Source: Epiperipatus broadwayi
Lineage: Eukaryota; Onychophora; Udeonychophora; Euonychophora; Peripatidae
Direction: 5' to 3'
Length of the DNA: 64,000 nucleotides
NCBI GenBank assembly: GCA_028023455.1
Contig: JAQFVV010006272.1
Location: forward strand, 705,501-769,500
A model generated the notes under the pieces. The model ran no database searches. It saw only the letters and a list, made by a program, of their open reading frames with translations, and was not told the origin of the DNA. The position numbers and the translations under genes were made by a program. Shown here one piece after another: positions 1 through 10,918 of this stretch; the stretch's first letter is position 1, and each line of letters starts with the position of its first letter.

Positions 1-540
1 CAGTTAGAACTCAAAGCAGAATTGAAGGAAGAAATTAGTCAGGTTAAAGAAGAAATTAATGAACTCAGAGCGGAAATTAGAGAAATGAAGGAAATGAAGG
101 GTGAAATAATAGATGAAGTAGAAACAAATCATATAGCCATAGAAGCTGTAGTGAAAGATTTGAATGAAGAAAGTCAGGAAAGGGTGATAGTAGAAGAAAG
201 CATAAAGGAAGTGAGGGCTGAATTGGAGCAAGGTAGCATTAGATATAATAATTTAGAAATGAAAATAATAAAAATAGAAGAAACATGCCGGGAATGAAGA
301 AGCGTAGCTAGGACAACGCAGGAAGAATTAAATTTGTTAAAAAATGAAGGCATTCAGAGTGAAGTAGAACGTAGAATTGAAAGCGGTGATAGTTTGAAGT
401 CGGAAGTAAAACAAATGTGTATAAATATAACTAAGGGTCTAGAGTATAAGATGGACCAAATGGAAAGCAAATATAAGAGTTACGATAAGGAGAATAAGCC
501 GGAGGGACCGACCAAGAGATTCCTGGAAAAAAATTTATGA
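1..540 (+). pseudogene. Coiled-coil leader ORF upstream of gag (one in-frame stop)
   Basis: Frame 1 is open from the first base to a TGA at 295-297. It continues in the same frame (reading RSVARTTQEEL straight after the stop) to a second TGA at 538-540. The product is rich in Glu, Lys, Ile and Leu with heptad spacing (for example KEEISQVKEEINELRAEI), so it is a predicted long coiled coil of about 180 residues. Such segments precede the capsid domain in many Gypsy-type Gag proteins. The internal TGA suggests a decayed copy. The 3' end is striking: the last codons are A AAT TTA TGA (531-540), and the gag frame resumes at 537, one base back. The true start codon lies before the window. Confidence 0.65.
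531..540 (+). other. Candidate -1 frameshift heptamer A_AAT_TTA followed by TGA
   Basis: In the upstream ORF frame the codons are aaA AAT TTA TGA. A AAU UUA is a known slippery heptamer of the X XXY YYZ type. A -1 slip here would bypass the TGA and enter the gag frame exactly at 537. I did not identify a downstream stimulatory pseudoknot, and the copy carries other stops, so chance is a real alternative. Confidence 0.4.
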
Positions 541-1102
541 TCGCGACATTCAAGGCCGAAGCAGGTGAGAATCCATTAAAACATTTGGAAAGCTTAACTG
601 GTTTGTTCCAAATACAGGAGTGGCAAGAAGGGGATAAAGTTACACTTGCTAGCAGTCACCTTCAAGGAACAGCCTTGGATTGGTGGCACACCCAGTATGC
701 TAAACTACACACCTTTGAGGAGTATAGGTATGCCATCCTAAGAACCTTCTGGAGCGAAGCCCAACAGGATGGCATACTCTGTAAGGTATCTAAAGAAAAA
801 TACCCCAGCTTCCATGGAGAAACTCTCATGCAATTTTTTTTAAAACAGGTGGCAAAACTCAAGGCTTTAACGGCGTTTTCATTGTCGGATGACCAAATTA
901 TAAGAACAATCTGACACAACATGCCACTGCCTGTGCAGCAAATGATGCTAAGTAGCAATGGTCGGATGGTGTAAGAAATGGTAGAATTTCTGACCCGAGT
1001 AGATTGTGAAAATTTGGTTTGGGAACCTATAGATCGATATAGGAAAATAGATCAATATAATGGTCAGAATGTACGTAAACGGGAGCCACCTGACCGAGCA
1101 TA
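537..1102 (+). pseudogene. Gag capsid-like domain (Retrotrans_gag type), broken
   Basis: From 537 the frame reads a typical LTR-retrotransposon capsid core: GENPLKHLESL, then LASSHLQGTALDWWHTQYAKL, which resembles the family's 'L.G.A..WW......' signature, then FEEYRYAILRTFW. The reading frame meets TGA at 912-914 and TAA at 972-974 and carries on in frame to a stop at 1100-1102. Joined across the stops it would be about 188 residues. No CCHC zinc knuckle is visible, so the nucleocapsid part is absent or degraded. The protein would form the virus-like particle core of the element. The ATG at 537 overlaps the preceding TGA (ATGA); it could be a reinitiation start, a -1 frameshift landing point, or simply an indel in a dead copy. 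Confidence 0.72.
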
Positions 1103-2421
1103 ATTGTCAGTAAATCGAGCGGAATAATAAAATAAACAAAAAGGACCAGAAATGGACGATGAGTCTAATATAATTATTTTGACGTAGGTGAAAAGCCTGA
1201 ATTAGAATTTTGCTATTTAAAATGATGGATCGTTTTGTCAAATAATAATAACGGAGGCTTCGCAAAATAAAAGATTTTTTTTTCTCCACACACATATTAA
1301 TTAAGGAAATGCTCGTAAATAAACAGATCAAATAAATAAAAAATCAATAAAATCAAATTAAATAAATGAGTCAAATTATTGTTTTAAAAGTAAAGTTTGT
1401 AGGATTAAATAAATAAATAAGATAATGGAAATAAGCAAAAGGAAATCAAGTTAAGCAAATAAGTATAATATATCTGTAGTAAATAATAATAATAATGAAT
1501 CGCAATAAAGTAAAACAGTTTTTTTTCTGACTACACACACATTAAAATAAAATAGTTTTGAATACGTAAGTTAATAAAAGGAAGTCAATAAATGGTTTAA
1601 AGTAATCAAGTCCCATAAAATCTTTGTATAATAATAAAGAGCAATAAATAAAGTACTTTTCTGAATATACTCAAGTTAATACATAAGTTAAAATAATGGG
1701 TTAAAATAATATTGTAATATAAATAAATATGTGTCCATGATAGTTTCAAAATAATATTGTAGCATAAATAAATATGGATAATGTTTGTATGGGTTTAAAA
1801 TAAGTATCGTAAAACTAAATATTTAAATAATGTTCGTAATGAATTTAAAAATAATATAAATGAAAGTCAATCTAAGTTGTATTAGGAGCGTATAAGGGTT
1901 CGAATCTAAAGGATGAGGGTAGTATTGAAATAAGTTAGATAAGGATTAAGTTTAAAGCTGTTGACTGGATAGGTTCTAGTACCCGCAATGGATTGGCTGG
2001 GATCATTCCTCTTTTAAAAAAAATGCACTAGCAACAACCAGAGTAAGTCATAAGTTAGTTTCCAGGGGAGAATCCCCATATTTCATACCTCATTTTCCAA
2101 AGCGTAAGTCGGAAATGGACAGTTGAAATTCCTGCCATTTGCAGCCACCTTTTCTTAGTCAAAGTCCGATCAAGAGAATCAGCAGCCGAAGCTTCATTTA
2201 TAAAAGATCCCTGTGCCACAAATTTAGTTTGTCCTCATGGTCATTATCCAGGATGAACATTGTAAGCAATGTTACCAGCATAGAAAGAAGAAAAGCATAA
2301 TTGGAGATTGCCCTTAGCATGGAAAAGGAAAAGATACCAAAAAGCAAACTTAGAAAGAATAATAAATTAAGATTTAATGTTGTCAGAGATAAAATGGTCA
2401 AAAATGATGCATTTTACTCTC
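1103..2421 (+). other. Internal non-coding part of the LTR element
   Basis: Between the gag remnant and the polypurine tract there is AT-rich sequence with many TAA-rich runs and no long ORF. No pol-type motif (protease DTG/DSG, RT YxDD, integrase) was seen in any frame. A GGTTCGAATC match to a Pol III B box occurs near 1890, without a convincing tRNA fold. Confidence 0.5.
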
Positions 2422-2435
2422 AAAAAAAAGGGCGG
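2422..2435 (+). other. Polypurine tract priming plus-strand DNA synthesis
   Basis: The run aaaaaaaagggcgg directly precedes the LTR start TGTAATGTACC at 2436. This is the expected position and composition for the plus-strand primer of an LTR retrotransposon, and it fixes the orientation of the element as +. Confidence 0.75.
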
Positions 2436-4113
2436 TGTAATGTACCTATATTGATATAGGCACATATAATTTTATCTAAAAAAATTATTAAAGTAATTTT
2501 TCATAAAAGAGAAACATAAAATTAAATGTTGAGTTTATTGCAGCTTGTTTTCAGAAAAGATAAGAATCAAATAGTTTTCTATCATTAATTTCAGAAGGGG
2601 AGAGGGGTGTTTCGTTAGAGAAATTAAACTAAGGGTTATAAAAGAAAGTAAAGAGTTTTTATTAGTATTCGTAAAAATATAATTTAAAAAGTTAAAACAT
2701 ACAAATCTTTTTTCACTCAAGTTTAATTAAAGAAAAAATAATGTTAAAACTAATATATGTGCATATATATGTGCGATTGTCAACAATAGAATAAATGTTA
2801 TTATAAATAAATGAAAGTTAAAGAAGATTATCATTAAAAAACATGGCAATGGCTATTAGATATTAATTAATATAAAACAATACGTTTTTGCATGGCTATT
2901 ACTAATTAAGCAATCTTTCAACACACATTTATCAAATGATTATCACTGGAATTTCGACAACAGATCTTTGCCGAAGATAGAGAGACAACATGTCACAGGT
3001 ATAAATAGACTTTTTATCAGACAATAGTTCAGTTCACAAATTAGTTGAGTGAGTGCAGTTCACAACGTAATTGAGTAGTGCTGTTCAGAAATTAATTGAG
3101 TCAGTTAAGAAACAAAATGCAGTGTTGAGAAGATTTTGGGAATTCACGCTTCTCCACAGCCTAAAAAGTCCGATAAAAACAGCAAGATCTGCCCGTGAAA
3201 TAATGTCAATGTAACAAATTAGAAAATCTCCGTCAGTATTTAATTGTCTCCAATAGTAATAATCGTGAAAATCAGGAAACTCATCAAGGAAAAGTCCCAG
3301 CCGGCTGGTAAGCATTCATAATGTAAATATCCTCACTGAAAGCAGCCACCAAAGAGAACAAAATTCTACGTTTACATTCAAAAGCCTAGGTAAAAACATT
3401 TGCTTATTTCGTTTATACTGTAATAGCCATTGCATTGCATTAATTCATATGAATCTTTCAAGAGTCTAATTATATGAACTTTATATGAACTATTGATATA
3501 TGATTAAATTCTAAATGCTATGTAATACTTTATTATTATTATGTGTGTACATGAGTTAATATGTGCATGATCATTATATCAATATTTATAAGTTAAATTA
3601 GAGTGTTCTGTTATTAAATCTATAGGAATATTTAAACCATTTAGAAATGTTAATTTAAAATATGTGTGTGTTTTATTAGAATTATAAAATGTTTAAATTT
3701 AGTAAATAAATGTTAGTTAATAAATTATCTTTAAAATTAAACTTTATTTGTCGGTCAATTCCTTTTATCAAATTCTTTTATCAATTCTTTTAATCACTAA
3801 TTAAGTATAATCTATTAGTGATTGCAAATAGCTGAGCTAGTCGTGGATTTAGGTGTTGAGTTAGTGGCCACTGTTCAAAGTGCTTTGTCTATTCTTTTAG
3901 TATCCTTTTAGAATAAACAGCTGGCACCCATGGTTATACACAAACAAAAAAGTGCTTTGGACGTGGTGTTCAACTCAACATCTGAGAAGAAGCTATGTCC
4001 TGGACATTAGTTATATACTTTATAGCTATCGTTTGGGCATACATACTCTCCGAGTATGTTCTTCTCTGCTTAAGAGACCAGTGTTTCGAAGGCACATATT
4101 CGAATTCGGTTCA
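2436..4113 (+). repeat. 3' LTR of the gag-bearing element (LTR family A, copy 1)
   Basis: It starts TGTAATGTACC just after the polypurine tract and ends ATTCGGTTCA, followed by (TA)n. It aligns along its length with 56515-58036. Shared landmarks are the 5' TGTACCTATATTGATATAGG, a TATA box with initiator, and the 3' segment CTCCGAGTATGTTCTTCTCTG. Copy 1 carries roughly 190 extra bases near 3810-4000 that copy 2 lacks. Confidence 0.8.
3000..3033 (+). promoter_or_regulatory. LTR core promoter: TATA box and TCAGT initiator
   Basis: TATAAATAG starts at 3000 and TCAGT at 3029, placing the initiator A 31 bases downstream of the TATA box, the canonical Pol II spacing. The same pair is kept in the second LTR copy (57067 and 57097). 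Downstream there are imperfect repeats of CAGTTCACAAATTAGTTGAG, presumably in the transcribed leader. Confidence 0.6.
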
Positions 4114-4135
4114 ATATATATATATATATATATAT
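4114..4135. repeat. (TA)n microsatellite at the LTR 3' junction
   Basis: A run of alternating T and A follows the LTR terminal GGTTCA directly. It is taken as the insertion target, as at the other LTR junctions in this window. Confidence 0.85.
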
Positions 4136-4289
4136 CATATGACAAAGGTCACAACTAATTTTATAAAGCATACCTATTTTATTTTTAATTATACTCATAT
4201 TTTTTTTGCATTACATATTCAATTCCCTAAATATTTACTATTTTTCCATCCTATTTTAATATTATCAGGTAATTTTTATTTTATCAATG

Positions 4290-4890
4290 TCTTATACAAG
4301 ACTTTGAATATTGAATTGAAACTGACTTCTTATTTGTATGCACATGCCCCATATTATCTTTTGTATTATTCTTATTTTTATTTCAAAAAATCTTCGTATC
4401 TTTTCTGTTATAGACATATTAATACAATTATATTCAACTTCCAATTTCTGTTCAAATGCTTCTTCCACATTCAATGTTAGCCTATTATTTCTTAACTTAA
4501 ACTCTTTCAAGGCTGATATTTGCTGCAACCATGTCTTATAATAATTTGGATCATTTATACCACTTTTTTTCTATGTTTAATATGATGTTTAATAAGTATT
4601 TTATCTTTAATTTTTTTTCTTAAAAGAATGTCTAAATATTTTAATCCTATCTTTCCTTTTTCATTGTAAACTTAATATTGCATTTGTTATTGTTCAATTT
4701 ATTAAATATGTTAACAATACTTCTACTATTACCTATTACAATTATATTATCAACATATCTATGATATTCTATAATTTCCTTATATTATATACTTTTCAAT
4801 TATATATTTTTATATAGTCATTATAATTGATGATAAAATTCTACTAATAGAGCAACCCATAACCATCTCTTTGTTATATTGAAAAATTCT
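4290..4890 (-). pseudogene. Penelope-like element reverse transcriptase fragment
   Basis: On the minus strand, reading from about 4884 downwards, short blocks in shifting frames match the PLE reverse transcriptase order. MVMGCSIS corresponds to the GLPMGSPLS block. YHRYVDNIIVIGNS corresponds to the catalytic RYVDD block, with the second Asp replaced by Asn. CNIKFTMKKE and LKYLDILL correspond to the following 'I.FT.E.E....FLD' block. At least two frame breaks and a TAA separate them. The element copies RNA into DNA in live relatives; this copy is dead by both frame breaks and the catalytic change. The rest of the minus-strand reading to about 4290 is a low-complexity tail of uncertain origin. 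Confidence 0.72.
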
Positions 4891-4949
4891 TCATTATATT
4901 TTAAAATATAAAGCATTATTTATCAATAATAATGCTTTTGATACTTACG

Positions 4950-5370
4950 TATTAATCCTGCGACACAGAGCATGTATTAGACCTGCTGTACCTTTTCACA
5001 TTCATATCAATCCACTGATAACTTTCTAATCTTGTGATCTGACCAAAATAATGTGTACACGGATCTTCTGCATGATATTTTCTGCAAGATTTACAAAAAT
5101 AACATGTACATGGATTTTGTACATGATATTTTCCCAAGATTTACAAACTTATTAGCAGATTGAATACATATGTGAAAAGATGTAGCATGCCTAATACATG
5201 CTCTGTGTTGCATGACTAAAAATACTACTTTCACATAAAAAATATAAAAAATTTGGAGCATAATTTACAAAAAAAAAAAACAATCTTAAAAATTACATTT
5301 TTAACAACAGTTAAAAAAATTTTTTTTTTCATTCAGAAATATATATGACTTTCACAGGAAAAATATAAAA
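4950..5370. other. AT-rich spacer between PLE fragments
   Basis: Two short segments resemble each other (TACATGATATTTTCCCAAGATTTACA near 5120 and TGCATGATATTTTCTGCAAGATTTACA near 5070), and CATGTATTAG / CTAATACATG repeats flank them in opposite orientation. This suggests a small fold-back remnant. No coding signal seen. Confidence 0.4.
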
Positions 5371-5371
5371 T

Positions 5372-5758
5372 ATGGCAATTAGAGAAAAATATAATTCATC
5401 AACCATTTATTCACACATTAAATTAATTAATTATGACATCAATTTTAATAAAACACATATCCTGGCAAAAATTGAACAATATGACCAGAAACTGCTAAGG
5501 GAAGCTATAGAGATTTTTTAAAGGCATAAGATCATAAATGAAAACTGTGAAATAAAGAAAATTAACAATATTTGGAAAAAGCTATTGGAGGATAAAATAT
5601 TTTTTAAAACTTCTCAACCAATAAAATTTGAAAATGAGAAGAAAATAATAACAATTTTAAATCTCACCACATATATTCTTAGGATTTTGGAAAGAAGAAG
5701 CTCTGATGAAAATACTTATTATTGTACTGAAATATCAGATATTTAGTTATTATATTTT
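5372..5758 (+). pseudogene. Penelope-like GIY-YIG endonuclease, C-terminal part
   Basis: The plus-strand frame starting at 5372 reads AIREKYNSSTIYSHI, NFNKTHILAKIEQYDQKLL, REAIEIF and then HKIINENCEI...NNIWKKLL. This is the well-known C-terminal pattern of PLE GIY-YIG domains (SA..EH, FD..KIL......, RE..EI..H, NF......LS..W.P.L). One in-frame TAA interrupts it after REAIEIF. The GIY and YIG motifs themselves are missing upstream, so this is a 5'-truncated remnant. It lies about 480 bases from the minus-strand PLE reverse transcriptase fragment and points the other way, so the two cannot be one simple colinear copy. Confidence 0.72.
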
Positions 5759-5759
5759 T

Positions 5760-8080
5760 ATTACATGGAAGCTCCCAGAAAGGTAAGGAGTATGATAGGG
5801 CAATTAACAGAAAGTATATAAGACCAGGGCCATATATTCATTTTTAGAAACTGGACATAGAATAAATTGTGAAAAAAATATTCAGGTAATTAAGTATGTT
5901 TAAAAATTACTAGGAAAAAAAATGTCATGAAATTTTGTATATTCAAGGAAACTTAAACAAATGTGTAAACATGATTAAAGGTTCAGCACAATTAGGTAGA
6001 AATGGGCATTATTGGATTATTGGAAACTTTAGATGTATAATTTAAATATATATATATATATATATTTAAATTGTTTGTAAATTTATATATATTAAAAAAA
6101 GATTTGCAATAAGTTTAATCATTTTTATGTGTACATGTGTATTGTACTAATTATATTACTAAATGTACCCAAACTTATGTAAAGGCTGTCTTTTTTTTAA
6201 TTGGTTGTTTTATTAACTAATTTTTTTTAAGATTTAATGTAAATTAAAGAAAAGATTTTAATATTATAGAAATAAACGTGAGAAATCTAACTAGCCTGAA
6301 AAGTCATTGTAAATGGTTGCTTTGACATTTTTTTTTTTGCTTTGCACAATTACTTGCTTTGAATAAAATGCTCACAATCAAATTAAACCTCAAATTAGCT
6401 GATCCAATTTTTAATGGTGGAATTAGTGTGAATTACATGACATCACACTACACAACTTCAATTATAAGCTAACCAAAACTAAATGTAAATATAATACTGT
6501 AGCATTTATTTTCCCCCCTCACTAAATATCACATTTCAAACATGAATTTATGGACTATAATCACATTACCATCACAATTTAAATACTATACATATTTAGA
6601 TCTGTAATGTAGTTAGTTAAAAGCACATGATAGAATTAAGTTGTTGTTTTTATATATATTTTAATAGTGAATTTGACACATGACAACCTTACAAACAAAC
6701 ATACCTTCACCAATCAGTGGACAGTAAAATAGAGATATTATAAATAAGATGTACTATAAATAATGTCCATTGGGTGAAATTGCTGCAGAGTATTTGGGCA
6801 TGTGGTTGTGTGAAAAGAAATCCCTTGACAAGTTTCCAATATGGAATGAGAGCCGAATTGATATATTAATGTTTTTTTATAGTGAGTTATCTGTTTTAAT
6901 TTTGTTTTTAAATTGATTATTTTACATTTTATATATAAAAGGCAATATTACAGATAAACTTTAACATTGAAATTTGATCATTAAAAGTATGTGTACAAGA
7001 GAATATATTAAACTATTTTGACAATTATAAAATTTTATTTACAAGTTTTTTAAATATTTAATAACTTGCTTTGTATCTTATTAAAATATATAATAATGAA
7101 TTATATATTATAAAATTGTAACATTTGCAAAATTTTAACTAGTGTTATTAAATGTCTTGTTCTAGCAATAATGACAATGTCCACTGCAAAGATATCTTAA
7201 GAGTTCTAAATTTTAATTTGTTTAAATAAATAAGTTAGAATACTTCAATTATATAATTATTTATTTATAGCCCGGTAGGTTTACCAAATTTCTTTATGTA
7301 ACTTCAATTAGTTGAGGCACCTAATTATATTTATAGGTTAACAGCAAATATCTATATTTATGCTGGCTGGATTTTAGAGGCAAGTAAATAATTGATTCAA
7401 AGGCAATTCTTTGTTTATTTATTCATTTTAAAATAACTTTGATTAGCAGAATTATTTGATTTACCATTCTGTTTTTGTAATATCTCTCACTAAAACTGTT
7501 TACTTCTCATATACTAACATTTGTAAATAATTTTAATGATAGTGCAGTCCGTATGTGTATATATATGGGATAAATTGAAATATCTAAATATATGTTTTTA
7601 ATTATGTTTTAGTTTAGATATATGTGTGTGTGGAAGGAGATATTTATATTGTATTCATACTAACCACAAACCCAAGCTATTTATTAAGATCCTTGGAATG
7701 AAAATATAGCAAAATCTTGATTTTATTATACAATAAATAACATTTTAAACAAAGCATTATAAGCAAAATATGAAATACTACTATTCGTTAGTTTATACCA
7801 ATTTCTGGAAGTCTTGCGACAAAATATAAAAAATATATAAGTATATGGGAGAGATGTTCCTATATGTCTTTTAAATAGAATAGTCTTCATATAGCCTTCT
7901 ACAAAATGAAGGTTTCACCAATAGTGCTTTAAATGATTGTCTATTTTTGTTTTAAATCTTTCTAAAAATACTTATATGTCCATTTAACAACTAATATTAG
8001 CTATCTGACTGAAATGTCTATGTACCAGTTATTTGAAAATAAATCTTGAGGTTGGTTGGATTTTTAAAAATATCTATTTT
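5760..8080. other. AT-rich intergenic sequence, no gene seen
   Basis: No ORF with recognisable content on either strand. It contains a short (TA)n flanked by TTTAAA arms near 6040-6075, poly-T runs, and otherwise unstructured sequence. Confidence 0.5.
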
Positions 8081-8082
8081 TA

Positions 8083-8152
8083 ACCTGGTTTGGATTCGAA
8101 CATCGAATTTTCATGACATGTGGATGTGATAAGCACTTCAGCATGAGGCTCT
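8083..8152 (-). repeat. Possible tRNA-derived SINE fragment
   Basis: On the minus strand GATGTTCGAATCC is a near-perfect Pol III B box, followed by AAACCAGG. An A-box-like GAAGTGCTTATC lies about 45 bases upstream, the spacing of a tRNA. No full cloverleaf forms, so this is a decayed tRNA-like head or a chance match. Confidence 0.3.
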
Positions 8153-9650
8153 TCTTTTTTTTTTTACTTAAGGATAGTTACGATCTCTAAATTAATTATT
8201 TTGAAATTTTCAAATTTTACTGTCAGATTTTACCCAGTATTTGTTTATATATCAGGAAACATAATACAAATTCCATTCATGTATAATTTATCTGCCCAAG
8301 AGAAAGTAATCGCATATTTTTCCTACATACTATTTTAAAATTTTCATAAATGAAAAATAACGTTCATATGATTCCAGGAGTCAACGACACATTATAATAA
8401 TTCTTTTTTTTTTTAGTTTTTGCAGATCACCAAAACAATATATTTATCAGCCTTTTTAAGTTAAATCTTTAAAGAATAAAAATTTTCTTATTAAATGTGG
8501 CTTGTAATATTATGTAAATACCACACTATATTTGATGCAGTTTCTACAAAGTTAATCAATGGATATGCTCCAGTTACTAACCGCATTGCATGAGTTTAGC
8601 CATCGATTTGGAAAAAAACGAAGAAACAACGTATTCAAAATTCTTAAACACAGCATATACTCTCGATACATATTAATTCTTAAGTTCATCTTTTGACCTT
8701 TTTTTAAAGCCTGTAATTAAACGAATCATTATAAATTTTAAGAATGAGTGTTTAAAGGTGTACTTAGTAAAATTTAATCATTTTAAATATACGTTTTAGT
8801 TAATTAAATTTCTTGTAATTAATCACTAAAACTAAATGACCCATATAGAAAAGAAGAAATGTTATTGACTTTTTTTTAAAAAAAATTTAAAATTAAAAAA
8901 AAAAACGGTTTCCAGTCGGATAAATAATGAATTATTCAGTAGAAAACCGACTTTTTTCTTTTGATATATATATACTGTTTTTTTTCTTTTTTTTAAAACC
9001 GAATATTTATAAAAATAATAATAGATATTTATAAATTAAAACATTTTACAATTAAAATTTTTAGTAATTATAAAATTTAAAATTCTGTTAATAATTAATA
9101 GTATAAATAAATAATAGTAATTGTATTTATTTTTTTGCATAATATAAATAGATATTCATATAGTAATAAAAATAATGTTCAAAATGTCAAAGAAATCAGA
9201 ATTCACATTGTGTATATAAATTTACGACTGTAAATAAGCAATTCTTTGTAAAAATAATTGTTAGTTTTTTAAGTTTTCCGTGCGAACATAACACTTAATT
9301 AGTATTTTGAATGTTAAGGAGTATGCGTAGAAAACTCTTACTGGAGACTATATTGTATGATATCTACAACCTTTTTTTATGAAATATTTATTATCCAAAC
9401 TCCTAACAAAATCTTGGTTTTTGGTATATAAAAAAAAACTACTATGCAACTTATGTTTGCCAGTAAGCATTGGGGAGGGGGGGATGTCATACTAATTTTC
9501 ATGAAATTTAAAGTGCAATATAAATGACTACCAATTTTATTGTTATTGTTTATATATAGGGTATATGAGCACAGACTTTCACACGACCCACCACTCTCCA
9601 CTCTATCTCATAACACTGATACACCCGAACACATATATGTTGAAAGATAA
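8153..9650. other. AT-rich intergenic sequence, no gene seen
   Basis: Mostly poly-A/T-rich sequence. The open frame at 9377-9601 (-) has no family signature and spans low-complexity runs, so it is not annotated as a gene. Confidence 0.5.
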
Positions 9651-9710
9651 ATAATCACCAATATGAATATTTCGTGCTAAAACAGCAATCATCAGTTGAT
9701 CCAGATTATC
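9651..9710 (-). ncRNA. Type I hammerhead ribozyme motif (copy 3, diverged)
   Basis: Minus strand: stem I 5' side ATAATC..ATCAA, core CTGATGA, stem II TGCT/AGCA capped by a short loop, core CGAAA, a short stem III (about 2 bp), predicted cleavage after ATA, then stem I 3' side TTGGTGATTAT. TTGGT pairs with ATCAA and GATTAT with ATAATC. All core bases of a hammerhead are present. Flanking sequence is distantly like the two units at 24.6 and 25.0 kb. Minimal-stem-III hammerheads of this kind are known in Penelope-like elements and retrozymes. Confidence 0.75.
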
Positions 9711-10918
9711 ATCTTCACATATATATGCAATAAGTGCTCAGACATATATTAAGATAGTCAATCTTCATACTTTAATGGGCAGGCTTCAATTCATTCCACA
9801 CTCCAACTCTTCAACCGTCCATCCAATTGAAAATCTGATAATGTTTATGAAAATTATTATCAACAGCAGCCATCGCTAAATAACTCTAATTCCAAAAAAA
9901 AAAAAAAGCCAAAATAACAATATATTAGAGATATGTGTTTCAATGACTATATAAACTGATCGTGAACACAAATATGTCCATAAATATAACATGCTGGTTC
10001 ATTTTTCTGATGTTTGATATTTTACAGAGCTGTATTTTAACTCCTTTAACAACAAACTTTTCTTTCTGAAGTGCTTTATCATCTTATCTAATTATAACTT
10101 TCCATTGTAATCTATCCTCAAACACATCTTTTCAATAAAAACGATCAATATTGCACTTTTTTAGATTGTCTTTGAGAAAATCCTTATACTGTAAAAGGGC
10201 TCAATCTTGCCATGCTCAAATCCATGGAAAAAAATTTTTAGAAAGTCTTGTGTTATTCTTGTCCAAATCAATACAGATGTAATTTTACATTAATAGTTAC
10301 ACTTTTTATTGGTTTTTGTTTATTTAGTAGTTGCGTTCCATGTGTTTACTTTTCAAAAACAATGTATTTTCTGAAAAAATATGTCTGATAGGAGATAACT
10401 ATTTAAAAATCTACAAATTCAAAAACACAATATTATCAAACTATTTAAAGAATACTTACTTAATTCATTTATATATAAAAAACAATAAATAATTTTTGAG
10501 TAAATAAGAGAAATGGCATAATCTTAATTTATCAAAATTTGTTAAAAATTAATTAAGTACTATACTCATTTGAACTGTGCTAATGGTCAATCTTGAAATA
10601 GTTAATATACATAATTAAAATGTTTTAATCATTTATTTATAAATTCCTATATAAATATTTATTTATAAATTACTAAACACTATTTATAGTTCAGTAAAGG
10701 AATGATTTAATTATTCCATCATGCAGTTCTGATATAGCCAAAACTGATAAAAATTAAATATACAACTATGTTTATTTATTTGTTTATAAATTAATAGCTC
10801 TAATTAATAATGCATCATTCTAGTCTTATTATAGATAAAATATTTAAATCTGATTAGACTTAGACAAGTTTTTGATTAAATATAATAATACAGAATATTT
10901 TGTAGCTAACAAAAATCT
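9711..10918. other. AT-rich sequence, no gene seen
   Basis: The first ~130 bases resemble the flank of the tandem hammerhead units (TATATATGCAATAAGTGCTC), so the element remnant extends a little here. The rest has no recognisable coding or RNA feature. Confidence 0.4.

Larger units (their letters stand above)
1..4113 (+). mobile_element. Ty3/Gypsy-like LTR retrotransposon, 3' portion (gag remnant, no pol, 3' LTR)
   Basis: The window opens inside an LTR element. In order it shows a coiled-coil leader ORF, a capsid-type gag domain with stops, about 1.3 kb of ORF-free AT-rich sequence, a polypurine tract at 2422-2435 and a 1678-bp LTR at 2436-4113 that ends GGTTCA and runs into (TA)n. A related solo LTR at 56515-58036 confirms both LTR ends. 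No protease, reverse transcriptase, RNase H or integrase motif is visible between gag and the polypurine tract, so this copy is non-autonomous or has lost pol. The 5' LTR and primer site lie outside the window. Gypsy-type identity rests on the gag domain type and element layout, not on pol. Confidence 0.8.

Noticed and set aside
662-958. 98-residue minus-strand frame under gag
   Set aside because: Antisense shadow of the gag domain.
1885-1900. GGTTCGAATC B-box match as a tRNA gene
   Set aside because: No A box or cloverleaf around it.
3952-4541. Overlapping plus-strand frames of 161, 68 and 67 residues
   Set aside because: They cross the LTR end, a TA repeat and the antisense of the Penelope-like RT; no family pattern of their own.
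5680-5700. CTGATGA at 5685 as another hammerhead
   Set aside because: No GAAA core or pairing stem II follows; it lies in the Penelope-like coding remnant.
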